Assembly: GCA_003131985.1 (NCBI GenBank)
Contig: PKWH01000098.1
Location: forward strand, 356-21,202
DNA: 20,847 nt
Direction: 5' to 3'
Source of the DNA: Acidobacteriota bacterium
GTDB taxonomy: Bacteria > Acidobacteriota > Terriglobia > Acidiferrales > UBA7541
Shown: piece after piece, positions 7,451-14,959 of the stretch
Numbering within the stretch: the first letter of the stretch is position 1
Layout: each line of letters starts with the position of its first letter
Notes under the pieces: model-generated
Seen by the model: the letters and a program-made list of their open reading frames with translations, nothing else
Told to the model about the DNA's origin: nothing
Database searches by the model: none
Position numbers and translations under genes: made by a program

Positions 7451-9106
7451 TTACCTCCGGTGCGCTGAGCTTAGCGGTTGCTGTAACCACCTAAATAGGG
7501 CCGTCCTCCGTTGCCGCGCCATTTCGACGATATTGGCCAGAAATTTATCTTCCCAGGTGAACCAAACCCGATGCAACAGAAGCGTCACCCAGCCGCGCCC
7601 ATGATCTACATTTTTCCAGCGCCGGGTTGCCGTGCGCTGGTGCACTCGACGAGTTGGTGCTGCCAACCACTTCGACAAGGACGATGAAATTCGCCGCAGC
7701 GCCGGGGACCGTAGCATGGAAAACCATTCGTCGCGGCAAACGGACCACCAACGGCGCAAGGTTTGACGCTTAGGAGGGACCGGTATCCAACGACGCCTGC
7801 GAACAGCGTTTTCGATTCCTCGAAGCTCATGCGAACGGACCGCGCTCTTATCGGCGGCCAAATCCTTAGCGCGCGCCGAGGCCGAAGGAACACACGACTT
7901 GACGCTTGCCTCCCGCAGGGTCACCGCGACTGCAGATACATCTTCGGCAGCAGGCGTGAATATGGGCGCAGGCAAGACCAAGGGCCAATGTCCGAGTTGC
8001 TCGGCTGATGCGGATAAGGCAGCAGGCGAAAAAGGAACGCTGATCGAGGCGGACGCCTCCGGGATAGTTGGCGTCACCGAAAGTGCTTGGGGGTCCGAGA
8101 ACGCTGCAGGTGATTGGTTATTTGGGCCGAGTGTCGGAAGGCGAGACGAAACTCCGGCCACAGCGGCGTGAGCTCGTTGCGCCTCAGCCGGTTCGTGCGA
8201 TGCAACGGGATTCGGCCGCATCCATCTGAAAGCTGATTGCATGGACGGCGGGCGAACTGATGCGGGGCTGGGACTTAGAACCGCATCAGACGGCTGGACT
8301 TCGAGTAGCTGAAACTCGGCGGCCACTTCCTCGATCGTGCGCGCCGGGACCGGCCGCAGTTGGTCAACATATGCATAAATAAGCGAGTGCTCGCAGATCA
8401 AGTTGATCACGCGGGGAATCCCGCGTGCGTAGAAATAAACTGCATCCATAGCTTGCGGCTGAAAGATCGGTTCGCTAGCGCCTGCGATTCGCAACCGCTG
8501 TTCGATGTAACCGTGCGTCTGCTCTACGGTCAGCGGGTTAATCTTGCAACGTACCGCGATCCGCTGCCTGAGTTGGCGGCCCTCAGGTTGGTTCAGCCTT
8601 TCCTCTAATTCCGGCTGGCCCGCGAACACGATCTGAAGCATTTTTTCGGAAGGGGTTTCAATGTTAAGCAGCAGCCTTATTTCCTCGAGTCGCTCAAACG
8701 ACAGGCCCTGCGCTTCGTCCACGATCAGAACGGGGCTGACGCCGGCCCGGTAGGACTCGTGTAACCAGCGGTTGAGGCGGATCGTCAGATTCGATCTATC
8801 GTTCGCTTCAGCTGAGATTCCGAAATCGCAGGCCATTAAGTTTAAGAGGTCGCCTTCGCCCAAATTCGAGTTAAAAACAAACGCCGTCGGCGTCCGCAAC
8901 TGGCGCAGCCAGTCGAGCAACTGATTGATCATCATCGTCTTTCCCGTCCCAACTTCGCCGGTGAGGAGGATGAGACCCTTGCGATTCTGAATCCCGTAGG
9001 CAAGCCTTTGCAGAGTTTCTTCCGTTTGTCGGGTAGGACAGAAAAAACGCGGATCTACATTGACGTTGAAGGGACTCTCGCGAAGGCTGAAGAAGCTGTT
9101 ATACAT
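7451..9106 (-). CDS. ExeA/GspA-type AAA ATPase with basic, Trp-rich C-terminal extension
   Basis: A 551-residue protein. Residues 1-270 match the ExeA-type ATPases: MYNSFFSLRESPFNV at the start, Walker A GEVGTGKT at 50-57, Walker B VLIVDEAQ at 126-133 (D130, E131), then the AGQPELEERL and GIPRVINLICEH motifs. Relatives occur in type II secretion and, in many bacteria with exosortase, in exopolysaccharide loci. Residues 270-420 are low-complexity Ala/Pro/Ser. Residues 425-551 are unusual, rich in Arg and Trp (RRRRWIPVPPKRQTLRRWW, then RVWFTWEDKFLANIVEMARQ), and could bind membrane, nucleic acid or polysaccharide. The ribosome site is weak (AGAGCG). The TPR protein lies 217 bases upstream on the same strand, probably in the same pathway. 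Confidence 0.92.
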   Translation of the reverse strand: MYNSFFSLRESPFNVNVDPRFFCPTRQTEETLQRLAYGIQNRKGLILLTGEVGTGKTMMINQLLDWLRQLRTPTAFVFNSNLGEGDLLNLMACDFGISAEANDRSNLTIRLNRWLHESYRAGVSPVLIVDEAQGLSFERLEEIRLLLNIETPSEKMLQIVFAGQPELEERLNQPEGRQLRQRIAVRCKINPLTVEQTHGYIEQRLRIAGASEPIFQPQAMDAVYFYARGIPRVINLICEHSLIYAYVDQLRPVPARTIEEVAAEFQLLEVQPSDAVLSPSPASVRPPSMQSAFRWMRPNPVASHEPAEAQRAHAAVAGVSSRLPTLGPNNQSPAAFSDPQALSVTPTIPEASASISVPFSPAALSASAEQLGHWPLVLPAPIFTPAAEDVSAVAVTLREASVKSCVPSASARAKDLAADKSAVRSHELRGIENAVRRRRWIPVPPKRQTLRRWWSVCRDEWFSMLRSPALRRISSSLSKWLAAPTRRVHQRTATRRWKNVDHGRGWVTLLLHRVWFTWEDKFLANIVEMARQRRTALFRWLQQPLSSAHRR

Positions 9107-9139
9107 TTGCGCTCTAGAAGAGGGATAGCGCCCTTAAGA

Positions 9140-9322
9140 TCACCGCATAATCTGACTCATATCCATCAGAGTGGAGAAACCAATGGGAATCTGTGTTCCA
9201 GGCGAGCAACAGGGGGTTCTAGAACCATCCCGATATTGACGAGTTTCAGGATCGATACCAAGACATGGCTGGGAAGTTGTACTCGTCCCCGCTACGACGC
9301 CAGCAAACGTGACGGGACACAC
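9140..9322 (-). CDS. Possible small Cys-containing protein (unverified)
   Basis: A 60-codon frame with a GTG start, one base after the stop of the TPR gene (TAG-G-GTG). It encodes MCPVTFAGVVAGTSTTSQPC and ends LMDMSQIMR. It has four cysteines, two adjacent (TPCCSPG), and no hydrophobic signal. I know no family. There is no separate ribosome site, so it would depend on re-initiation after the TPR gene. It may be noncoding leader DNA for the ATPase gene, in which case the 217-base gap holds nothing else I can identify. Confidence 0.2.
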   Translation of the reverse strand: MCPVTFAGVVAGTSTTSQPCLGIDPETRQYRDGSRTPCCSPGTQIPIGFSTLMDMSQIMR

Positions 9323-9323
9323 C

Positions 9324-10586
9324 CTACTTGGGCAGCAGCGTTACGCGAGCGATCCAGACCGTGCCGGCCAAATGATTATCGAACTTATGGCTTATGGGCC
9401 GAGCAATTTTGACGATTAACAAGTGAGTGTCAGCGCTGGTCTTGAACTCCAATTGGTGCGCGGACCAGTCCGAGGTGCCGGTTACATTTTCGGTGGAGAC
9501 GAATAGTTTCGAAGGATTGTACGCGTCGAGAACCTCGAATCTTGGGCCGCTGTCGGTAGTAATTCCCTGCGCTCGCATGTGGGCGGAAAACGTGTAAGCG
9601 GTGTTGGGACTTACCGGCACGTACTGGAGGACGTGGCCGTACTCCAGGTTTTGCGCGCCGTCGAATTCGATGCGCAGTGATTTGCTGCCAGTAACGCCGA
9701 CGGAAGCGTCCTCGCTTACAGCGGCTCCTTGCACTGGAATCACGCGCCAGTCCAGTCCTCCGTTCACCGGCGCGAATGCGAAGTCGCCGTTGGTAATTAG
9801 ATTTGGACTGGATTCGCGGGCGCAAATCTCTTGAGGGAATCGCGCGCACAGAGCGGCCCAGGCCGCAGTAAGGCGGTCCACATCGCGACGCTGAATCAGC
9901 GCGTCGAGATAAGGAAATGAGTGAGCAAGCTGGAACGGTAATTTCAATTCCAACAGCGTCGCCCACGTTTGATCGGCGGCTTCCATTCGACCCGTTTCGA
10001 TTTGGAAACTCAGATAGTCGAGTATCACCGGCGCGCGCCGCGGCAACATTTGATCCAAGATTTTCCGGTTGTCGTTCGTCGCGTTGACGGCGAGGACGAA
10101 TACTTGGCGTTCTTTTGTGCCATCTTCCAGCAGAACCTTTTGCAACGCGGCGAGCACTTCTGAGGTTCGTCTCGTCCGGACGTAAAAATTAGCGGCTTTC
10201 CAATTAATTTCCGGCGAATTCGGGAAAAGAGCGCGGGCGCGGGTGAAGGCGCGCAGAGCGTCATTGTTGCGCCCTGCCCACTCGTACGCTGCGCCGAGAT
10301 CGGCCCAGTAATCGGCGTTGTAAGGGCTCAGTTGCGCAGCCTTTTCGCTAAGGCGCACGACGTCTGCGGGATTGGCACTTGAATACAAGTGACTGAGAGT
10401 GGCAAGGGCGTCGTAATACTCCGGATTTCCCGGGTCCCATTTGATCGCGGTTTGAATATCCTGCGGCAATTTTTTTCGAAAGTACCACGCTCCGATTGCC
10501 TGCCGGGTGACGAGATACATGCAGTAAAGCAGACCGCAGACGAGAAAGGTCCGAAGCAACAAATTAAGGCTGCGGTTATTGCTCAA
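9324..10586 (-). CDS. Membrane-anchored TPR protein with C-terminal carbohydrate-binding-like domain
   Basis: A 420-residue protein. Residues 8-28 form one membrane helix. Residues 40-200 are TPR-like (YYDALATLSHLYSSANP, then ADYWADLGAAYEWAGRNNDALRAF cut across repeats, and INWKAANFYVRTRRTSEVL). From about residue 265 a beta-sandwich-type domain (NLITNGDFAFAP, then LRIEFDGAQNLEYGHVLQ and VSPNTAYTFSAHMRAQG) resembles carbohydrate-binding modules. The only workable start is TTG at 10586: there is no in-frame ATG before the upstream stop, and the next Met is inside the helix. Acidobacterial exopolysaccharide loci often hold proteins of this build, and the adjoining ExeA-type ATPase fits that. 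A direct role in polysaccharide handling is inference. Confidence 0.85.
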   Translation of the reverse strand: MSNNRSLNLLLRTFLVCGLLYCMYLVTRQAIGAWYFRKKLPQDIQTAIKWDPGNPEYYDALATLSHLYSSANPADVVRLSEKAAQLSPYNADYWADLGAAYEWAGRNNDALRAFTRARALFPNSPEINWKAANFYVRTRRTSEVLAALQKVLLEDGTKERQVFVLAVNATNDNRKILDQMLPRRAPVILDYLSFQIETGRMEAADQTWATLLELKLPFQLAHSFPYLDALIQRRDVDRLTAAWAALCARFPQEICARESSPNLITNGDFAFAPVNGGLDWRVIPVQGAAVSEDASVGVTGSKSLRIEFDGAQNLEYGHVLQYVPVSPNTAYTFSAHMRAQGITTDSGPRFEVLDAYNPSKLFVSTENVTGTSDWSAHQLEFKTSADTHLLIVKIARPISHKFDNHLAGTVWIARVTLLPK

Positions 10587-10662
10587 GTTTCCGCCCGCAG
10601 AGAAGCTTGGAGAATTCCACGTTCCTGCTCACTCGAGTTTGTGGAGATGGGAAAGCGCGCTG

Positions 10663-10691
10663 ATTGTATCGAAAGCGTCGGCAAGTGACGC
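10663..10691 (-). promoter_or_regulatory. Candidate sigma-70 promoter for the TPR/ATPase pair
   Basis: On the minus strand TACAAT (10663-10668, five of six) is 17 bases from GCGTCA (10686-10691, three of six). Predicted start near 10657, leader about 70 bases. Confidence 0.4.
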
Positions 10692-10753
10692 GGGAAATTT
10701 CAGAGGAGAAGCGTTTTGCTCGCCGGACAGTGATGCGATTTCCGTTCCGGACG

Positions 10754-10797
10754 AAAAGAGCCCCACGGTCTGCGCAAGCAGACGATGTGGGGCTCTT
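10754..10797 (-). terminator. Strong intrinsic terminator with GCAA tetraloop
   Basis: An 11-base-pair outer stem (AAGAGCCCCAC at 10756-10766 with GTGGGGCTCTT at 10787-10797) encloses a small internal loop and a 6-base-pair inner stem (GTCTGC with GCAGAC) capped by GCAA on the plus strand. On the minus strand it ends in TTTT (10754-10757). It lies 12 bases past the stop of the Lys/Pro-rich protein gene, whose transcript it should end. Confidence 0.88.
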
Positions 10798-10809
10798 AAG
10801 GAACGAACT

Positions 10810-11403
10810 TTAGATTACAACAACCAGCGCCAGCCGAGCACCAGGGTGGACGGGATCAATCAGGTAATATTGACCGTCGATATAATCGACATAAACGTCG
10901 TCGCTATAGCCCCAGCCTATCGGCCATACCTCGCCAAAGCCAAACCAATACCCGCCATATTGGAAGCGCGACTGGCCTCCGACGATTACCGGATGGCCTA
11001 CGTGGAAGGTATGTTCACGCCCGAAATGCGAGTGGAATTGGGCGTCCGGGATGCGGCCGTTCTCGATGGGACCGTGCTTCACGGTGGACTTGGTCTCTGT
11101 GCGAGTGTCGGATTGCTTCACAGTTTTTGTTTCCCGGGTGTCCTTGGCCTTGGGAGCATTCGCTTCCTTGGAAGGCTTCTCTTCTTTAGCGGCCGGTTTA
11201 GTTGGCGTGGGTTTTGCCGCGTCTTCGGAAGGCTTGGTGGCCTGATCATGGGGCTTGGAATTCTCTGCGGGCTTGGAATTCTCGGGCGGCTTAGCATCTT
11301 GTGGGTGTTCTTCCTGATACGCATGTGCGGGAACAGTGGCGCCGAATAGCAAAAGCAGAGCTGCTGTACTGAAGACAGCGCTTATGTTTCCAAATCGTTT
11401 CAT
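10810..11403 (-). CDS. Secreted protein with Lys/Pro-rich linker and conserved aromatic C-terminal domain
   Basis: A 197-residue protein. Residues 1-28 are a Sec signal ending VPAHA. Residues 30-110 are a disordered Lys/Pro/Glu/Thr-rich stretch with a tandem ENSKP repeat. Residues 110-197 form a compact aromatic domain (HFGREHTFHVGHPVIVGG, FQYGGYWFGFGEVWPIGW, then YVDYIDGQYYLIDPVHPG). I believe this end resembles a recurring acidobacterial domain of unknown function, but I cannot name it. The ATG at 11403 has GGAGGG upstream. A strong terminator follows directly. The linker may span periplasm or contact a charged envelope polymer, which is inference. Confidence 0.88.
   Translation of the reverse strand: MKRFGNISAVFSTAALLLLFGATVPAHAYQEEHPQDAKPPENSKPAENSKPHDQATKPSEDAAKPTPTKPAAKEEKPSKEANAPKAKDTRETKTVKQSDTRTETKSTVKHGPIENGRIPDAQFHSHFGREHTFHVGHPVIVGGQSRFQYGGYWFGFGEVWPIGWGYSDDVYVDYIDGQYYLIDPVHPGARLALVVVI
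11251..11286. repeat. Two 18-base tandem units inside the Lys/Pro-rich linker
   Basis: GGGCTTGGAATTCTC occurs at 11251-11265 and 11269-11283, in two 18-base units that differ only in their last three bases. They encode the repeated ENSKP on the minus strand, consistent with slippage-driven change of linker length. Confidence 0.7.
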
Positions 11404-11641
11404 AACGTGCCCTCCGTAGAAGTTTTGACGGCTTGCTAGGCCACTTGAAAAGAGTGACCACGAGCTCTACCTGCGAGCCTATAGATACAGATGTCCAAGG
11501 CGCGGCGGAGTTACAGAGTCGGACGGCTCCGGTGGGTCAGAATCCCTGTAGTGGCACGACTATTTTCCAGTACGTATCCGCAGCTCCGGAACTCATTCCG
11601 ATGGCGTCATAAACGTCGGCACGGCGCCTCGGGATCGCTGT

Positions 11642-13933
11642 TCACTTTTGGCCAGCAGAACCAGCGGACAGTTCTGCCGCGGCGGAAGAGACCAGGGCCG
11701 CTTCATCCTGAAGAACGGCGGCAGCGCGAGCCATGGCTTGCTCCGCTTCCTTCCACTTCTTCTGTTCGATGGCTTCGCGGACGGCTGGAATTGCTTTCGA
11801 TTCGTAGCCTGTATAGACGCCCGGCGCGTAGATCTGGTGCTTGTACCAGAACCGGCCCGGCAAACCTTCGGGAGTAGTCAATTTGCGTTCGCTTTGGATG
11901 AGCAAGGCATTGACGTCGGCAATGGACGCGGAAGCCAGCACCGAACCGCCATTTGCACCAGCGGCGGCGAGAGCTTTCTGGTATTCGCCGGCACTTCGCG
12001 TGAGGGCGTCCGCGCTGTTCTGAAGCGGGGAGAAATTCAAGTAGGGAGGTACGTCTTCCTTTTTTGGCGGAAAGTAAGCCTTTTTCGGATCGGCAGCGGC
12101 GGTGAAAACGCCTTCTTCGATTTCCAGATTGCGCTCTTCGATATCGTCTCGCATCTTGGCAGAAAATTTTTGGAGGCCCTTCACGTAGGTTTGCACGGTG
12201 TCGGCAAAATTCGAGAAATCAAAGGGCAGCAAGTCCGCGTCGGCCAGCCGCATTATCATCGAACCGTTAAATTGCGAAAGAGTGCGGCCGTAGGCGAAGT
12301 CGGTATCGGCAAAGTGCGTGTACCAATAGAAATCGTCATAAATCGAGTGGTAGACGCCTCCTTCATCTTCACCGCCGAAGCCGATATCAAGCACTGCAAT
12401 GCCCAGAAAATTCTGGAAGCCTGCATGGTCGGAACCTCCGCCGGAGATTCCGATGCGAATATCCTTGCGCTGGCGCAGCTCCTGGCGCTCTTCGTCGGAG
12501 CTCGCAGACTTGATACTGTCTAGCTGCCAGCGCTTCCATACCGTGAGCTTCGTCTCTGGATCCTGCACATCGTGAGCGACGTCATTCACGAGCTTTTCCA
12601 ACGTGTGCGAACCTTCGGCGCCCAGAGTGCCGCGGCCGTTGGAATCTGAATTGATATAGGCGACGGCGTTTTTGCGCAATTCGTCTGCATGCGTTTCGGC
12701 CCATTCCACCGAACCGAGCAGGCCGGGTTCTTCACCATCCCAGGCGCAATAAATGATTGTGCGTTTCGGCTTCCAACCGGCTTTGACCAGAACGCCCAGC
12801 GAGCGAGCCTCTTCCAGAAGCGCGACTTGGCCGGAGATGGGATCTTCCGCCCCGTTGACCCAGGCGTCGTGGTGATTGCCGCGCAGGACCCACTCGTCCG
12901 GAAATTGTGCACCGGGAATTTTTGCGATCACGTCGTAGAGGGGCTTGATGTCCCAATTGGAGAACATTTTCAGATGAACTTTTCCGGGGCCGGGGCCGAG
13001 CCGGTAAGTAATGGGAAGGCCTCCGCGCCATGCAGGCGGAACGACTGGTCCAGCGATTGCTGCCAGAAGCGGCTCGGCGTCCGAGTAGGAAATTGGAAGT
13101 ACGGGAATTTTTGTCAGCGTGGGAGCGTTCTTTATGGGGAGGCGTTTCGCATCTGCCGTTGCGCCGATTCCGGGAGTTAAAGGATCGCCCATGAATTCGG
13201 TGCTGTCTTGCACGCTACCACGTTGCACTCCGTCTTTCGGCCGGTACGCACCTTGCGGATAGGTGACGCCGGGGGAGTAACCATCGTCACGAGGATCGGA
13301 ATAAATGATGCAACCAATGGCGCCATGTTCGGCAGCAACCATGGGCTTGATTCCGCGCCATGCGTGGCCATAGCGCGCGATCACGATCGCCCCTTTCACC
13401 GAGATACCGTTTCGCTCGAGAGTTTCGTAGTCGTCCGGGATGCCGTAGTTCACGTATACCAGCGGGCCGGTAACGTCGCCATCAGCGGAATATGCGTTGT
13501 AGGTGGGGAGCTGCTCCGATTGTTGGTTCGACGTGGGGTCCTCGGGCACAGCGGGTTCCTGAAGCTTGGCTACGAAATGGGGGCCGCCTTCGACAAGCTC
13601 CACCAGACGCTCCTTGGGCGTGGGGAAGAGCACGTTGAAAGATTCGATGTGCGCATCCAGGCCGAATTCTTTGAACTTCGCCAGAATCCATTCAGCGTTG
13701 TCTTTATCGTATGGCGAGCCGACATTATGAGGATGCGCGGAAAGCCGCTGCATGTAGGCTCGTAAGTTGGCGGGGTCGGGTGTGGAGCGAAATTTCTGCT
13801 CCCAGTCGCGTTCGACGCGGGACGATTCAACCGAGTAACCTGCGAGCGGAGCTTCGTCGGCAATAACATAGGTGCCGACGGCCGCGAAAGAAGTTGCCAG
13901 AAGAAATAATCCTGCGAGCACATTGCGATTCAT
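11642..13933 (-). CDS. M28-family zinc peptidase, glutamate carboxypeptidase II (NAALADase) type
   Basis: 763 residues from the ATG at 13933, which has GAGGGG upstream. The open frame extends 115 codons further, but that part is Ser/Arg/Phe-rich and would bury the signal peptide. Residues 1-26 are a signal (VLAGLFLLATSFAAVGTYVIA). A PA domain spans about 150-300 and the peptidase domain about 330-560. The C-terminal helical part matches the transferrin-receptor-like dimerisation domain. All co-catalytic zinc residues of the human enzyme family have equivalents: H354 in GNHHDAW, D364 in AEDPISG, E401/E402 in WDGEEPGLLGS, D430 in NSDSNGRG and H529 in YHSIYDD. The protein probably trims acidic or other peptides outside the cytoplasm. 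It appears monocistronic. Confidence 0.95.
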   Translation of the reverse strand: MNRNVLAGLFLLATSFAAVGTYVIADEAPLAGYSVESSRVERDWEQKFRSTPDPANLRAYMQRLSAHPHNVGSPYDKDNAEWILAKFKEFGLDAHIESFNVLFPTPKERLVELVEGGPHFVAKLQEPAVPEDPTSNQQSEQLPTYNAYSADGDVTGPLVYVNYGIPDDYETLERNGISVKGAIVIARYGHAWRGIKPMVAAEHGAIGCIIYSDPRDDGYSPGVTYPQGAYRPKDGVQRGSVQDSTEFMGDPLTPGIGATADAKRLPIKNAPTLTKIPVLPISYSDAEPLLAAIAGPVVPPAWRGGLPITYRLGPGPGKVHLKMFSNWDIKPLYDVIAKIPGAQFPDEWVLRGNHHDAWVNGAEDPISGQVALLEEARSLGVLVKAGWKPKRTIIYCAWDGEEPGLLGSVEWAETHADELRKNAVAYINSDSNGRGTLGAEGSHTLEKLVNDVAHDVQDPETKLTVWKRWQLDSIKSASSDEERQELRQRKDIRIGISGGGSDHAGFQNFLGIAVLDIGFGGEDEGGVYHSIYDDFYWYTHFADTDFAYGRTLSQFNGSMIMRLADADLLPFDFSNFADTVQTYVKGLQKFSAKMRDDIEERNLEIEEGVFTAAADPKKAYFPPKKEDVPPYLNFSPLQNSADALTRSAGEYQKALAAAGANGGSVLASASIADVNALLIQSERKLTTPEGLPGRFWYKHQIYAPGVYTGYESKAIPAVREAIEQKKWKEAEQAMARAAAVLQDEAALVSSAAAELSAGSAGQK

Positions 13934-14133
13934 AGTCCCCTCGGTTTTGCGCCCATATTCTGCCTGAAGCTCACAACGAATAAAACAACGCATCTGGAAA
14001 ATGAGGGACTCAAAACTACAGCCAGCGCGGCTTGGAGCCTGGAACGACGTGACGCTTCGCGGAACGCGAGCCAACGAATAGCGAGGAAGTAACTTTCCGC
14101 GTGATTCGTAATCTAACAGACGGGAGGAATGAA

Positions 14134-14340
14134 ATGCCGACAAAAAGAGGATCGAGCAGGAAATATGGCAAGGCTGCGGGCAAGAGCGTGAAAAGCGCCA
14201 TGCATCGAGAAAAGCGAGGAACTCTGCGGTCCGGCAAGGGTGGAAAGGGCGGGAAAGTGACGTCGCGAAAACAAGCAATTGCTATTGGTCTTTCGGAAGC
14301 GCGCAAGAAGGGCGCGAAAGTTCCGAGAAAATCGAGTTAA
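14134..14340 (+). CDS. Small, very basic DUF6496-like protein
   Basis: 68 residues, very rich in Lys, Arg and Gly. It begins MPTKRGSSRKYGKAAGKSVK, contains SAMHREKRGTLRSGKGGK, and ends with KQAIAIGLSEARKKGAKVP, the hallmark of DUF6496-type proteins. The function of the family is unknown; the charge suggests nucleic-acid binding. The ATG at 14134 has GGGAGGAA upstream. Another ATG five bases earlier is out of frame. The gene diverges from the M28 peptidase gene across a 200-base region that holds a short hairpin (TCGCG-GAA-CGCGA, 14057-14069) and no promoter I can assign with confidence. Confidence 0.85.
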   Translation: MPTKRGSSRKYGKAAGKSVKSAMHREKRGTLRSGKGGKGGKVTSRKQAIAIGLSEARKKGAKVPRKSS

Positions 14341-14350
14341 CGCACAGCGG

Positions 14351-14382
14351 AAAAAAGAAAAAGCGAAGTGCCGCTGCTTCGC
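14351..14382 (-). terminator. Intrinsic-terminator-like hairpin on the minus strand
   Basis: GCGAAG (14363-14368) pairs with CTTCGC (14377-14382) across an 8-base loop. On the minus strand the hairpin is followed by a T-rich tract (five T, C, six T, 14351-14362), the classic form. No minus-strand gene precedes it. On the plus strand, where the DUF6496 gene ends 22 bases before the hairpin, there is no T tract. CAGCGG (14345-14350) can also pair with CCGCTG (14371-14376), giving a competing fold. Confidence 0.55.
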
Positions 14383-14406
14383 GCCGCTCGTAGTACTTCG
14401 GTACCA

Positions 14407-14434
14407 TTGAGACGCCTGCACGGCACTGTACAAT
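14407..14434 (+). promoter_or_regulatory. Strong sigma-70 promoter predicting a leaderless transcript
   Basis: TTGAGA (14407-14412, five of six) is separated by 16 bases from TACAAT (14429-14434, five of six). Start is expected at about 14440-14442, directly at the ATG at 14443, leaving no room for a ribosome-binding site. Confidence 0.6.
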
Positions 14435-14442
14435 TCCGCGCC

Positions 14443-14709
14443 ATGGCCGCAAAAACTCATTGTGAGGCGCTGGATCAAATCCTGCAAGAGGCCGACTCCA
14501 CATTCCGCGAGGCGAGAGAAATTCGCAGATCCAGGGATCTCTCATTCTATGAGGATGGCGAGCTTACGCGCGGCGAGCACAGAAAGATCGATAATCTGGT
14601 GAAACATTTACTTGCCGGGCATGACGGCAAGCCTTGTCCCGCGGGAGACAGACCTATCGTGGGCGAGCAAAAACGAGCCGAATTGCTCCGAAAGAAAGCT
14701 ACAGCTTAG
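14443..14709 (+). CDS. Small charged protein of unknown function, probably translated from leaderless mRNA
   Basis: 88 residues from the ATG at 14443 (MAAKTHCEALDQILQEAD), ending RAELLRKKATA. It is mostly charged and helical in character (FREAREIRRSRDLSFYEDGE, then GEHRKIDNLVKHLLAGHDG), with two cysteines, no signal and no membrane segment. I recognise no family. No Shine-Dalgarno precedes the ATG, but a good promoter ends 8 bases upstream, which fits leaderless expression. A GTG at 14368 would give 25 more residues of Arg/Leu-rich sequence but lies inside the hairpin and upstream of the promoter, so I reject it. Confidence 0.6.
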   Translation: MAAKTHCEALDQILQEADSTFREAREIRRSRDLSFYEDGELTRGEHRKIDNLVKHLLAGHDGKPCPAGDRPIVGEQKRAELLRKKATA

Positions 14710-14908
14710 GTACCAGTGCGTTTGTTGGTCCCGTGCAAAAGCTACCTGCGCTGGGAATAAACTCCGTTCAATTCTTTTGACAGTTCTGCAAGTCGACCCT
14801 GGGATTCGCGAAGGCTGCCGCTGCGGAAGCTAAGTCCTGCCGATTTGCCATCTTTCGACTTCACTATCAGAACACATCTGCTCAAAACTTCCGATTGATT
14901 TGCCGATT

Positions 14909-14923
14909 CGGCATGGCCATTGC
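14909..14923 (+). promoter_or_regulatory. Sigma-54 (-24/-12) promoter candidate
   Basis: CGGCAT-GGCCA-TTGC matches the TGGCAC-N5-TTGC consensus, with the invariant GG (14910-14911) and GC (14922-14923) exactly ten bases apart. Predicted start near 14935, 25 bases before the ATG at 14960. Confidence 0.5.
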
Positions 14924-14959
14924 TGGTGCTCGATAATCAAACCGAACCACGGGCGGGCC

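Noticed and set aside
11648..12523. A 291-codon plus-strand frame opposite the M28 peptidase
   Set aside because: The opposite frame has every catalytic and metal residue of the M28 family, and this one has no recognisable features.
13934..14278. A 115-codon N-terminal extension of the M28 peptidase frame
   Set aside because: It would put about 115 Ser/Arg/Phe-rich residues ahead of a clear signal peptide, and the ATG at 13933 has a good ribosome site.
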